From Elgaria multicarinata webbii (taxonomy: Eukaryota > Chordata > Lepidosauria > Squamata > Anguidae), in NCBI RefSeq assembly GCF_023053635.1, contig NC_086171.1, positions 18,618,006 through 18,682,005 of the forward strand: DNA of 64,000 nt, in the 5' to 3' direction. The position numbers and the translations under genes were made by a program. Positions 51,876 through 63,154 of the stretch are shown here, in pieces. Each line of letters starts with the position of its first letter. Within the stretch, counting starts at the first letter, position 1. Under the pieces are notes generated by a model. It saw only the letters and a list, made by a program, of their open reading frames with translations. It was not told where the DNA came from and made no database searches.

Positions 51876-54800
51876 GTGAGGAGGATTTGGGGAAGGGGAG
51901 GGGTTTCCTCTTTTGTCGTTCTCCACGGTGCAACTAGGTCATCTTCGTCCCTGCCCTAATGGTCTTATGGGTGGTGGTGAGGGTGGGGGGTATCTCTCTG
52001 TATTACTTCAGTTGTGAAGAACCCCACTCACGTTTCTCTTCTTCCTGAAATGTCAGGACAACAGCATCAGCAGCACGATTTGCCAAGCCTGATTTAAAAC
52101 CCGCAGGGCAGGGGTAGTTTTGCCTTTTAAACCCTCTTCAGTCATAGCACCAACGTGACCACGGGAGTAAAAGTGACTTTGCTTTTGCTGCCCTCGTCAC
52201 TTGCTGCTTTCTGGATGTGGATTGGGGCGGGGAGCTGGACGGTGGGGCTCTGAACTTTGGCCTAGGGTGACCATATGAAAAGGAGGACAGGGCTCCTGTA
52301 TCTTTAACAGTTGTATTGAAAAGGGAATTTCAGCAGGTGTCGTTTGTATATATGGAGAACCTGGTGAAATTCCCTCTTCATCACAACAGTTATCCTGGTT
52401 GTGCTTTTTATACTGTGTTTTGTATTTGTGCTTTTAACCTGTTGGTTGTTTTATTGTGGTTTTAATTTTTGTGAACTGCCCAGAGAGCTTTGGCTATTGG
52501 GCGGTATAAAAATGTAATAAATAAACAATAAATAAATAAACAGTTAAAGTGCAGGAGCTACCCTAGAGTGACCAAATTCAAAAGAGGGCAGAGCACCTGC
52601 AGCTTTAACTATTGTGATGAAGAGGAAATTTCACCAGGTTCCCCATATATACAAATGACACCTGCTGAAATTTCCTTTTCAATGCAACTGTTAAAGATAC
52701 AGGAGCCCAGTCCTTCTTTTCATATGGTCACCCTACTTTGGCCCCAAGGTCCAGCCTTAGATGCACCTCCTGTTTCCATTGGCCTCTCCTTCCCAGTCCT
52801 TCCTCTGCATTTACGAATAAGAGAAGGAAGGAAATGGACATGGTTTCCTTCCCAGTTATGCTGCCCCCATGAGCTGGTCTCTAAAGACGCATCTTAAGAG
52901 GTCTTAATGGCCTTTACTGGGGCGGTGGGAGGGGGGCACCTTTACACAGCCATGTGCATTATTACAGTTGTGAATTGCACAACAAACATTTCTCTTCTCC
53001 ACTTTCTAGTTGACCTTATGTATGTTAGCAACTGCTTCTATAATCCCAAGGGTCGGAAGGGGTGATGGTAATTGTTGCTAATTTGGGTTGCAATCTTGTA
53101 CATAGTTAGACAGGGAGGGAAATCCTTACTGCAGCATGCTGGGAGTTGTAGGACTTTTTTTTCTCCCTTCCCCTGCCTATAAAGTGGACTTAAAAAATAA
53201 TAAGAAAGGATGCTGCGGCAGCCTTTATGCACCAATGCTTGCTTATATTTCACCAGCACCCTCCTTTAGTCAGGATCCAACAGTAAGTTGGAACCATGAT
53301 TTAGTCATACTTGGAGTAGACCCGTTGGAACCAATGAAGCAGTCTTAACTCTTCATAATTAACTTAAGTCCATTGATTTTAGTGGATCTATTCTAAGCAT
53401 GGCTAAGTTTGAATCCAACCCATTTTGTAAGAAGTAAATGAATATGTAGGTATTTATACATACTCTTTATAGGCTTCCCTATGACAGACGTTCTCTGGGC
53501 AGCTTACAAGATAAAACAAGAGCAAGTTGAAATAATCGGCATTATGATATATAATGCTCTGCTTATGCTAAAACCTGATGCAGAAGATTACAAATGCTGA
53601 ACAAAAATTGGTGATGGCTTCATACAGTGGTGAAAGAATCACTAGTGTTTTGGGGTATAAGATTCGTGGGGAAGAGGGTGTTAATGGAAAATGAGTTTTG
53701 CAGAAATGCACTTTTGACATAAAAAACTTAATTATTGTCCTTGGATTCTATAGATGTATGTTTTCCCATTTATAGCACAATCCTAGAAGTAGGCCCCATT
53801 GAGTTCATTGGGGCTTACTCCTAGTGTAAGGATTGCAGACTTACAGATCACAGGGGCAGGAGGATTGTGCTGGTAAACAGTAAAGCTGAGGAACATGGGA
53901 TGCTACCTTGAACTAGGTCAGCGTATTTGTCCATCTGGCCCAGTGTTGTCTATTCTGCCTGGCAACTCCAGGTCTCAGACAGAGGTCTTCCCCGTCACCT
54001 GCTACATGATCAATTTAACTGGAGTTGACAGGGATCTCTACATAAGGCTCTAGGCATGTGTAGTATGTGCTTTACTGTGGTCCTTCGTCCACTCTCTCTT
54101 TGGCATCTCCTTCTACCTGATCACATCACCTATTACCTGATCCTTCATTGAAGATCCGAGAGATGCTCTACCACTGAGCATTAGACACCCCAACCCTCTT
54201 TCCAAGTGAAAAATGAAGCAGTTTTCAGAGCAATATGCTATGTTACTCATTCCTTCAGAATATTTTCTAGTATTATTTAAAATGAAGTTGCAGCATGATC
54301 CTATGCATGTGTATTGGAAGTAAGCCCTAGTAATTTCAGTGGGACGTTGTCACAACTAAGGATGCTTAGGATTATATTCAGAGAGTCATTCCTTGTATTT
54401 TATTTAGTTCCGGATCAAAGTCATGTCATTTGGCCTTTCACAAGTCTGTCTCTGACAGTAATTTCCATTAAAAAAAATACTGAAGAGGAAGAGCATCTCT
54501 CGGATCTCCATTTATTTTACTTCATAGATGGTAAATGTACACATAATTAACACATTATGTTGTCGTTCAATTGAAGGCTCCAGTAGAAGAGGAACATGGA
54601 GTGGACATAATCAAAGATACAGTAATGTTGTCCATACATCCAGTTTTTCTAAATCTTCTCATTGGCATGACAACAGAGATCCCGGATCCTTGGGTTTTAC
54701 TCAGAACAGGTTTGGTGCATTAGACTCCAATGAAAATGTTGGTAATAATGGCATTAAAGACGAGGAAGAGAAGCTTCTGTAAGTTGTAGTCTTTAATCTT

Positions 54801-55654
54801 TATACACTTTAAATGAATTAATTTGATTGCCCAATTCTTAAATAATCATTCCTAACCCTGTTGCTGCAATCTTGTACCCAATTTGCTTATATGCATTTGA
54901 AGTCAGTGATACTGGGGGAGCCTCTTGGGCAGAAGTGCTGTTCCATTTGTGGAGCTCCAGTGGAGCAGCAGTTATACTATATCCAACAGCTGCTCTGCCA
55001 GCTTTTGGTTAGCTTTAGGATTGCTCTGTTAGTTTGGTTCCAGCTGTGCCCCTTCCTAGACTTGGAAGACCTAAAGATAGTAGTGCAGACGCTGGTAACC
55101 TCAAGGCTTGACTTCTGCAATGCGCTGTACATAGGGCTACCGTTGTACCTAGTTCAAAAACTTAAACTAGTTCAAAATATGGCAGCCAGGTTGGTCACCA
55201 GTACATCTGGGGGTGAACATATTACCTCAACATTAAAATCACTCCACTGGCTGCCAATTAGTTTCCAGACAAAGTACAAAGTGTTGGTCATTACCTTTAA
55301 AGCCCTAAATGGTTTGGGTCCAGGTTACCTGCGGGATCGCCTTCTCCCATATAGTCTGCCCCGCACACTCAGGTCCTCTGGGGAGAACTTACTTCAGTCA
55401 GCCAAGACTAGGCTGACATCAGTTTCCCAGAGGACTTTTTCTTCTGTCGCCCCTGGATTATGGAATGGCCTGCCGGAAGAGATTCATAAAATTAACTCTC
55501 TCTGTGATTTTAAGGCAGCTTTAAAGAGTAGCCTTGTCCGGCAAGCCTACCCAGATCAATGTAAAATCAAGAATTTTTAAGATGTGTTGATTCCTGTACT
55601 AATGTTGTTCCCCGCCTCGATCCAAAGGGAGAGGCGGGTAAGAAATAAATTATT

Positions 55655-55692
<38 letters not shown>

Positions 55693-58600
55693 ATTTTAGA
55701 AACAAAGTACTGTTGTAAGCCTCTTATAAAACTTACTGTTGCTCCTTATTGCTTTCTGTAGACTTTAATTTGCCTCTGTATTATAAATAAAATTTGAATT
55801 TAGTTTTAGATAGGCTTTTGCTTGATGTATCCAGTTCAATTCGGCATATGACTTTCTGATATCATTTGTCCAGTGAAATAATAAAGAAAGACATGGAGAT
55901 TTGGGAATCTTCAGGACAATGGATGTTCTCCACCTATTCACCAATGAAAGAAAAGCCTAATATTTCAGGTAGAGTCATCCCTAGTGTTGGAATTGTCTTT
56001 CTTGTCCCTAATTGCTTAGGTTGATCTCTCACTTGAATACTGGCATTGGACCTCAGTGGATGAGAAATGTTCTTATACAAACATATGCAAGGCACTCTGA
56101 CTTTCTTTCTCTTTTTAACTAAGGCTTTGGTGTGGACTCTGCTTCTAAAATTCCCATTTATTCCCATATATCTCTGCGGGCAACTAAATCTAGATGCATG
56201 TACTTATGAGACCAGGATCTCACTTCTTTTTCAGTTACATGCTTTGCACAGCTTGATAAGCACTTCTCAGTGATTTGGCCTACTTCTGGTGACTTAGCCC
56301 TTTGTTATGTGCTGTATGCTGTCATTACAACTATGAGGGCTACCAATTATAGTTGACATGTGAGAAACAAAGGGTTTCCATGCTTGATTGAAGTGAAGAA
56401 GGATTAAAATCTGCCAGAAGGGTGCTTAACCGTTTTTCCACCTCCTGACTCTCCTCTGCAACTGCCCCTACTTCTGGAGAGTATTTAATCTCTCTCTCTC
56501 TCCTCCATCCGCCAGCCAGGCTCTGAAAAAGAGCCCAGTTGGGGGTCTGGGGAGGGAGACATGATTGAGAGGCATTGGAGGGGCACTGCTCTTTGACTCC
56601 TCTTTGTTATGTGTCACTTCTTTTAAGGACCTGGGGGCGGAATCTTGATTTTATCCTCAGGGTGGAGTGAACAGTATACAACAACTCTCTAAGGGTGGCA
56701 AGAGGGAAGGAGGGATTTTGAATGCCACTTAAAGTTCTGAATGTTTTCCAAGGTGTGTAGATCACCTCCTGAAAGGCCATATGGCCTTAGCTAAGAATCA
56801 CTTGTCATAAGTTCCCCCGCTGTGCATTCCCTGTAACCTTGGCAGATGTGGAATTGAGATGGTGCATTTATTGAGATAACATCTAGTTTGGCCCTGAATG
56901 CACAAATGATGAATTGACAAGTTGGCTTGGAGCTCTGAAAGGAAAATAGCACTGATCTGAAAACAAATTGCATACCATGTTTTGAAATAACACATCCTTC
57001 TTTTGAAAGAACGCCAAGCAAATGCTTTCCTGCTTTGCAGAATGAATTCAATTGGCCAGTGATTGACTGACTGACTCTCAGCAAAATACCTGTGACCTGT
57101 AGGGGGGTGCATTTACTATGTTTCCATAGTTTGGGATAGGAGAAATATTCTTTCTCTTTCAGTATTTTGATTGTTCCTCTTGCTGCAGGTTTTCCGGACT
57201 TTTTGCCAGAAGAGCTACGTCTGGAATATTATAACTGCAGAGCAAACAATGATGCACAAAATTATGTAAGTCTCCTTATATTGCTTATTGTAAACGGCTA
57301 AGGTTTGGATTTTTCCAAAGGATATATTTGAATCATGGAGCGGTAGTGAAGTTCTTCAGTTTCTGAATGTGCCAATACATTTGCATCATAGTTCCTCAGG
57401 AATTGTATTCATCCTTTGTTGGATTGGCAGGACCTAATCCTTTCCCTGCCTCCTCTTTTCAGATCAGTTCAATCCAGCAACTAGTAACCCAGTGGAGAAG
57501 TAGATTACTTGAGTTGAAGAACATAAATGCATCTACCAAAACTGCGCTGGTGAGAATAATTGGGACACTTTAATAGTTCTTTATTGTATATACCATATTT
57601 GAAAATTTCAGGCATAATACTTTTTCATAGGTGTTAGCAATAATAAAATCAAATTTGTATGTTGATGATATGAGATTTGGAAGAGCAGCTGCTATTGATG
57701 GTGTCCTATGGCTCCTGGTTCTGCTCCCCTGAAAGGTGGTGGTGATGACAGCGAAGGGAGTACTGTTGGGCTGATGTTCTTCAGAGTTCTCTCCCCAGTC
57801 CACCAAGTGTTTTGCTGCCACTGATCTGAACAAATGGTGTCAACCCCAGATCATAGGCGTGTACGGTTTTTAATGTAGAGATCTGGCATGTTCTCTCTGG
57901 AAGAAAGAGAAGTCGGAGCAGTGATGGCCTACCGCGGGTCTTCCCATGATGTTGGGTCTGGAGTTTGGCCAGGTTGGAAATCAGATGCTTGAGGAGCAAG
58001 AGGTCCCTAGGCTGGACTTCCACTTTACACGATCTGAAGCAGCACCTTGCAATGCTGTCTTTGCCTGGTTGGTGCTTCCCTCAAAATTAAATAATAATTG
58101 TGTAGGAGTATTTCATAGGATTATTTTAGATCAAATATTTGTTCGCATCTGGTTATGTTTTTGTCTTGGCAGACGGTTGGATCTAAAGCAATAGAATCTG
58201 TTGTTTTCTGTGTAATGTAGAACCTGTTTTCCTTTTTTTTTTAAAGATATCTGAATTTAAGAATGTCGCTACACAACCACCACCTGCATTTGGGTTTGGA
58301 GGGCAGCAGGCACCAGCTTTTGGAGCATCAAGTAAGGATTTGTTTTGGTCGGGAGGTTGTGTATGTGCTTAATTCTTACACCCTGCCCCTGTGTTTACTG
58401 ATGTTACTTTGATCTTAATACTGCAAACGTACATATTCCTTTTCCATGTGCTTCAATTGCAGCTTTTCCTGTGGCTAAACAGGGCAGTGCTCAAACCTTC
58501 TCTTTTAAATCACCGTCAGAACTTGCCAGCGTCTCATCTGGAAGCGCACCTTCGTTTGGAAGCGCACCTGCGTTTGGGAGCCTTGTGGGTGTTCAAGGTG

Positions 58601-59022
58601 CCACATCTTCCTCTACGACTTCCCAGTCCGTCGGTTTTGGGAACCAACCAGCTTCACTGGCAAGTTCCTTTTCGTTTAAAACTGCTGCAGCTTCTGGCGG
58701 ATTTGGAGCTTCTGGATTTTCAGGGTTTGGAAAATCTATTCCTGCGAGTTCTTCAAACACCACAACTGCTTCAGTGTTTGGAGCAGCAGTTGATACCCCT
58801 CCTTTGAATTCAGGGAATGCACAGTTTGTACAGCCAGCAAATGCCTTTGGGGGTAATGTTGCTTTGGTATCGCCAGTAACCCCAACAAGCAATACTTCAG
58901 AAAAGGTATTTACACCAAAGACGGAGTTGTCTGCAGAAGAACTGAAGCAATTCGAAGCAAAAAAATTCACATTAGGAAAAATTCCTTTAAAACCACCGCC
59001 TTTGGAACTTTTAAGTATGTAA
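51752..59022 (+). CDS. NUP42: NUP42 (NUPL2), CCCH-finger FG nucleoporin (7 exons)
   Basis: Nuclear pore component on the cytoplasmic side that binds GLE1 and supports DDX19-driven mRNA export. Exons: 51752-51875, 54577-54778, 55874-55968, 57189-57265, 57463-57549, 58247-58331, 58463-59022. All GT-AG with consistent phases, giving 1,230 nt, 409 residues plus TAA (human about 423). Layout: one CCCH zinc finger at about 9-29 (C-x7-C-x5-C-x3-H), a charged middle part 42-195, about ten FG dipeptides in 196-370, and a C-terminal GLE1-binding motif in the last ~32 residues ([19 protein letters not shown], then [10 protein letters not shown]). The start is ATG at 51752; the in-frame GTG at 51740 is not a plausible start. 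The FG region diverges fastest. Intact. Confidence 0.95.
52262..52565. mobile_element. GGGTGACC MITE copy A (interrupted)
   Basis: Starts TAGGGTGACCATATGAAAAG and is split by a 146-bp retroposon at 52393-52538. It ends at GCTACCCTA, sharing its terminal TA with copy B. TA outside the inverted ends fits a Tc1/mariner-type target. Confidence 0.65.
52393..52538 (+). mobile_element. 146-bp LINE-tail retroposon with 8-bp target duplication
   Basis: Ends GGCGGTATAAAAATGTAATA and AAATAAATAA. AACAGTTA flanks it on both sides (52385-52392, 52539-52546), a clear target-site duplication inside MITE copy A. This is the youngest layer at this spot. Confidence 0.85.
52563..52735. mobile_element. GGGTGACC MITE copy B, intact ends
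   Basis: From TAGAGTGACCAAATTCAAAA to TTTTCATATGGTCACCCTA, 173 bp, inverted relative to copy A. The interior AGGAAATTTCACCAGG mirrors CAGCAGGTGTCG of copy A. Confidence 0.7.
53888..54189 (-). mobile_element. tRNA-derived SINE, minus, with extra internal sequence
   Basis: The body starts AACATGGGATGCTACCTTGA and includes GTCCATCTGGCCCAGT; the A box in reverse is GATGCTCTACCACTGAGCA. About 90 bases longer than the copy at 42222, with an internal insertion near 54075-54150. Confidence 0.65.
54577..54778 (+). CDS. NUP42: NUP42 exon 2 (residues 42-109)
   Basis: [28 protein letters not shown], ending DEEEKLL, matching the order RYSNV..SSFSK..DEKKLL remembered from human NUP42. Confidence 0.93.
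54900..55698 (+). mobile_element. L2-group LINE 3' part with long open frame
   Basis: An uninterrupted frame (54861-55580) covers the ORF2 C-terminus: [70 protein letters not shown] and LWNGLPEEI. The tail has CCCGCCTCGATCCAAAGGG and a (TTG)n run to 55693. The 5' border is uncertain; motifs begin near 55040. It sits in NUP42 intron 2 in sense orientation. The open frame suggests a recent insertion. Confidence 0.8.
55874..55968 (+). CDS. NUP42: NUP42 exon 3 (residues 109-141)
   Basis: [20 protein letters not shown] then KEKPNIS. Conserved helix before the middle domain. Confidence 0.92.
57189..57265 (+). CDS. NUP42: NUP42 exon 4 (residues 141-166)
   Basis: [15 protein letters not shown]..., ending NDAQNY; 77 nt, phases 1 and 0. 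Confidence 0.92.
57463..57549 (+). CDS. NUP42: NUP42 exon 5 (residues 167-195)
   Basis: [20 protein letters not shown], then STKTAL. Amphipathic helix, likely coiled coil. Confidence 0.92.
57550..58246 (+). other. NUP42: NUP42 intron 5, nothing recognised
   Basis: 57690-58080 is mixed-composition sequence without identifiable gene or repeat. Open frames there are short. Confidence 0.4.
58247..58331 (+). CDS. NUP42: NUP42 exon 6 (residues 196-224, first FG repeats)
   Basis: [19 protein letters not shown], ending APAFGAS; three FG dipeptides. Confidence 0.92.
58463..59022 (+). CDS. NUP42: NUP42 exon 7 (residues 224-409, FG region and GLE1 motif)
   Basis: Seven FG dipeptides (SFGS, AFGS, GFGN, GFGA, GFGK, VFGA, AFGG) in Ser/Ala/Thr-rich sequence, then the GLE1-binding tail and the stop TAA at 59020-59022. 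Confidence 0.94.
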
Positions 59023-59248
59023 TGTATTTTGAGAATGTTTTATTAATCCTCCTCCCATCAGTATAACACCAGATTACATCCCATATGCTTCAAATTTAAT
59101 CCTTCAGAAATGGCTGTTTGTCCTATGGCTCACCAGCATTGCTTTAGAAAAGTTTCCTTCATTTCTTATAATGACTGATCTATTTGACTTGTTGGCTCCA
59201 GAATCCACATTTAAGTTGTGAATATTGCATAGCAAAAGATGGCTTTGC

Positions 59249-59254
59249 AATAAA
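59249..59254 (+). terminator. NUP42: Probable NUP42 poly(A) signal
   Basis: AATAAA 227 bases after the stop codon. A short 3'UTR fits, since repeat-like sequence begins soon after. Confidence 0.55.
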
Positions 59255-62200
59255 CTTAAAATATAGCAAAACCTGGTTCTATGGGCTTCTATATCTTATG
59301 GTAATGTAATGTTCTTTGGCTTCCATACCTTATGGTAATGTAGTTTTTTGGTAATAATCTAAGATGTATACTAACTGTCCCAAGGTCATGCCTTTCTACC
59401 TGCTGTCGCCCAACTAGACCAGAATTTATGAAACACACAAAACCACCCTCCTCTAGAGTCTCTGGTCCTGGGGGTGGGGCTCAACAGCTCCAGGATCACT
59501 GAAGTTGTCCACTGCTATTTCTAGGTGTAGTAGGTTGGTTTTAATGAGCACATCTCCCTATCTGCTAAGGTTTTGGAGTGCTGCAATAATAACTCGGCTT
59601 TTAGATCAGCTTTCACCAAGTTGTTGGCCTCCAGATTTGTTGGATTGTGGCATCAATTTTTCCTGGGAATGATCGGAGCTACAGCCCAATAAATCTGGAA
59701 ACCAACAAATTGGGGAAAGGCTGGTTTAGATAAACAGGTCGATCAGTTCCTTATAGTCAAAATATAGCTTTGGTCATTTGAGACAATGTGCTTCTGACTG
59801 TGCGCTTCTACTAAGACTAACAGGAAATGAATATCACCATTATACCCTGCTTATGAATCTCAGGCCCCTGTCTGGCTGTTGATAAGAGACAAGGTCCTGT
59901 GTTAAATGTACCATTTGTCTGAACACTAACGGTTACAACAAATATGACTAGTTCAGATGTAACATTAAATCATAATTTAGTGTTATAAGAATGAGTCTCT
60001 CCACTCTCTCAGGTATCGCTGTGTGGAGCAGTTTGAAAGCTCTTACTTCTGTGTTTGATTAACTCCAGCTTGCCAAACCTAGACAAATTTAAACTTAACT
60101 ATGATTAGAGAAAACAAGCCAACTTTAAGTAACAGTTTATGAAGCTGGTTTGTTTTCACTAACCATAGTTAAGATTAACCATGGTTTAGGATTCAGACAA
60201 TGAACTAACCTGCAGTTAAACTCACAGAAGTGAAAGTTCCCAAACACCTTGTGGTGGAGGGAGAAGTGCACAAGCCCAGGAGGAAGCTAGGCTCATCCTT
60301 GTAATCCTAAACCATCCAGATACAGCCACTGACTGTTCCTTGTGTGAAAGAACTGCCAAGACCACGGAAGTTGCCAGCCACATCTATCCTGTTTCTTGTG
60401 TCCACATGAGTGCTTATACCATCTACTTGTAGAGGGGTTCATAATGCCCAAATATAGCGGGTGGGGGAGACAACAACTTGGTTCATACATAACTGCAGCA
60501 CCAGAGCAAATACGCTACCGCTTACCCACTTCTCTTTGGTAAACAATCCAGGACTGCCCCATTCTTGGATTGTAGTTGTGATGTGCAAATCCAGCACTCT
60601 GGTTTGTTTAGAGTTAACTAATCCAGGGTTTTAACCCAACAACCTTGGGTTCACATTTTGGGGTGTTTAACTCTTAAGTAACCCAGAGTGCCAGGTTTGC
60701 ATGGGGGCATTCCTGGTTTGTTTAGCAAAGTGAAAGTGGGTGAGGGGACGGGATCTAGCTTTCTCACTCCCACGCTCTCACAAACAACCAATAGTTGGTT
60801 AACCATGGGTTCTTTTGTTGTGTGAACTGGGTCATTGGATGAACAAATCCTTATAATGGGGGGGGGGGGGAAGAAAGTCTTTTTTATGCTGTCCTATACA
60901 TTAATATTATGTGGAAGATGAAAAGCAAATAATCACCCAACTAGTTAATTTGAAAGGCATCTTTTTCTACACACGCCTGTACAAAGGCAAATACAACACT
61001 TTCAACTGCTTGATAAAAGAAGAGTTGAAAAGAGGTTACGTGTCCTTATGTCTTAGTCTGGTTTCATGTAATTACAACTTCGCTTCCTTTGAAATTATAG
61101 AATAAGTGTCATTGATGTGTTCCCCCAGTGTAGGTCAAATGTTAGAATAGTTTGAAATCTATCAGGCACGACACTATCCTGAACATCTAAGAGCTGATAG
61201 TACCTTGAGGGAGACTTGTGTCTGCAGCCGCAGACGATTGTACATTAGAGTGAATGAAATTCTTCCCAGACCTATCCAATTGCAAGCAGAGAGACAGCTT
61301 GGGACTAGAGTGTGAGCACTTAATGCGACGTTTGCGAGGGCTTGGTTAGAATAGAAAGAAAGAAAGATTCAAAATGCCTTTTTACTGGGAAAAATTAGAG
61401 TTGAAAGGTGTAAGTAGCAAAAGAGATGTATGTGCATAACTTGTGACCCATAAAGACAAAATGCAATCGTGCAGGCATGTATCATGGCCAGGCTGGCAAT
61501 GTTTAGTTGATGAATCAGGGGAACTTTTAAATCGATCCATTTTAATGTATGTACTTACAAATCTGGGAGGGGGGGAAGATGCCTTCTTAGAAGAAGCATC
61601 CCTCTTTCACAGGAGGGAAGACGTCCTCTGTGACGGTGCCCGCGGTGGTACATGTATCCAGCTAGCTATAAAGAGTGGCTGCCCTCTCCCAGAACTATTT
61701 TGATTCACGTGCAAATAAATGCAGATTTAATCAGTTAAAAGTCCTATCAACAACTTAGATCTTCCTAATAGAATGAGATCTCTAATTGTGGCCTGTCAGA
61801 TGCTTGACCACCTCCATCTGTGTTACATCGAGAACAGCTGGTTTACCAATATTCTGCGGGATGCATTGAGCTTGAATGATCAAATATTGTTCATGCCTGT
61901 CCTGTTACAGACACTCCAACCTGGCAGATTGTTAGCCAGGGTACCTAAGCTGGGAAATGGAAGACTTATAGATCCTTCTGCTGGGCAGTAAAAAGACTTG
62001 GATGATACGCTTACTGTTCCAAAGGTATTTTGAAAAGTTATAGCGCACTAGAGAGAGATGGCATACCCTGGGAATACAAGGGAGAATGCACTCTGTAAGG
62101 CGAACCTAATTGCTTTTATTGACAATTACTTATGACTGAAAAGAATGGGGCAATTAGATTCATCTGCTCATAGTAAAGCATTCATTGTAACGTTTTGGAT

Positions 62201-62793
62201 ATCAGCATTGAGAGAGGGTATTGATATCTAAATTAATGGCCATAGTTTATAAATTGCCCTGTGCTTTCAGTTGAAGGGAGAACAACAGCTAAGTATATCT
62301 GTAAAGGATAAAGAGGAGATTAATTAATTACAATATTGGTCCTTGGGGATTTCCAAAGCTTTTCAGTAAACATGCATTCAGACAAAAAGTACATTGTGTT
62401 TAAAATTATGTGGAGTTGGCAAACAACAGCACATTATTTTATCTTAAGAAGCTATAAATGTGCTCTACAGGGGTGTGCCGTGTCTAATGACGAGCAAGAT
62501 CGGAATATTTTAGTAGCGCAAGTCTGTGTTTCCAAGTGCTGAGTGGAGAAACAGCCATGTTGCCAGGTTATTTCCTGATTGCTGTCCCTCTCTTTTTTCA
62601 AAAGCATCTTCTGAGTTCCTGCATTGCAAAGGGGAAGTGCCTAATCTCAGACTAATTAAAAGCCAATTAACACACACAAAAGGATACCAAAGGACAGCAT
62701 TTATGGAGAAATGTAACTGCTTATGAAAAAAAATGGAGCTTGGTTCTGATGAAGTGATTCCCCTTCTCCCCTCTTAGTGGAATACCCTTAGAG
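59255..62793. other. Intergenic DNA downstream of NUP42
   Basis: No host exon recognised; in human the next gene is GPNMB, but none of its exons is evident. A palindromic MITE lies at 59605-59735. AACCATGG-rich DNA-element remnants lie at 59920-60240 and 60600-60835, and a poly-G run at 60859-60870. Sequence from 61130 to 62790 has no recognised structure. Confidence 0.5.
59605..59735. mobile_element. Palindromic MITE (old copy)
   Basis: TTTCACCAAGTTGTTGGCCT and, in reverse, AACAAATTGGGGAAAGGCTG; interior CCTCCAGATTTGTTGG mirrors CCAATAAATCTGGAAACCAA. Confidence 0.5.
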
Positions 62794-63154
62794 CGAGGGT
62801 GTTGAACTTTGGGCCCAGGGGCCATATCTGCCCAACTCCAGGGTCCCAGTCGGGTTCTCCAGGATTCCCCAGATGGCCACGCCCATTTCCTATGTCACCA
62901 GGTGGTTCCCAATTTATCTCTCTCAAATCGACTGCTGCTGGGTGGTATCTCAGTGTTTGCACAGTTTCTTCCCCATTCTAAATGATTGAAATGCCTCTCT
63001 TTAGGCTAGTTACTGGCTTTAAGAGGAAAAAAAATGCTAGTATTTTGGCCCCGGGCCATTTTGCCTTGGGTCCTGCCCACTAGTGGAATGCTGCCCCCAT
63101 AGCTTCTCCGAAAGTGAATTTAGCCCATAGTCTGAAAGAGGTTTGACACCTCTG
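62794..63154. mobile_element. Probable hAT-type non-autonomous element
   Basis: Left GAGGGTGTTGAACTTTGGGC, right GAGGTTTGACACCTCTG: inverted ends of the type CAGAGGTGTCAAAC known for many hAT elements. The interior is GC-rich and non-coding. No convincing 8-bp target duplication. Confidence 0.5.

Larger units (their letters stand above)
51876..54576 (+). other. NUP42: NUP42 intron 1
   Basis: 2.7 kb with two adjacent GGGTGACC MITEs (52262-52735), a SINE (53888-54189) and ~85-bp palindromic repeats at 53773-53839 and 54291-54375. Confidence 0.65.
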
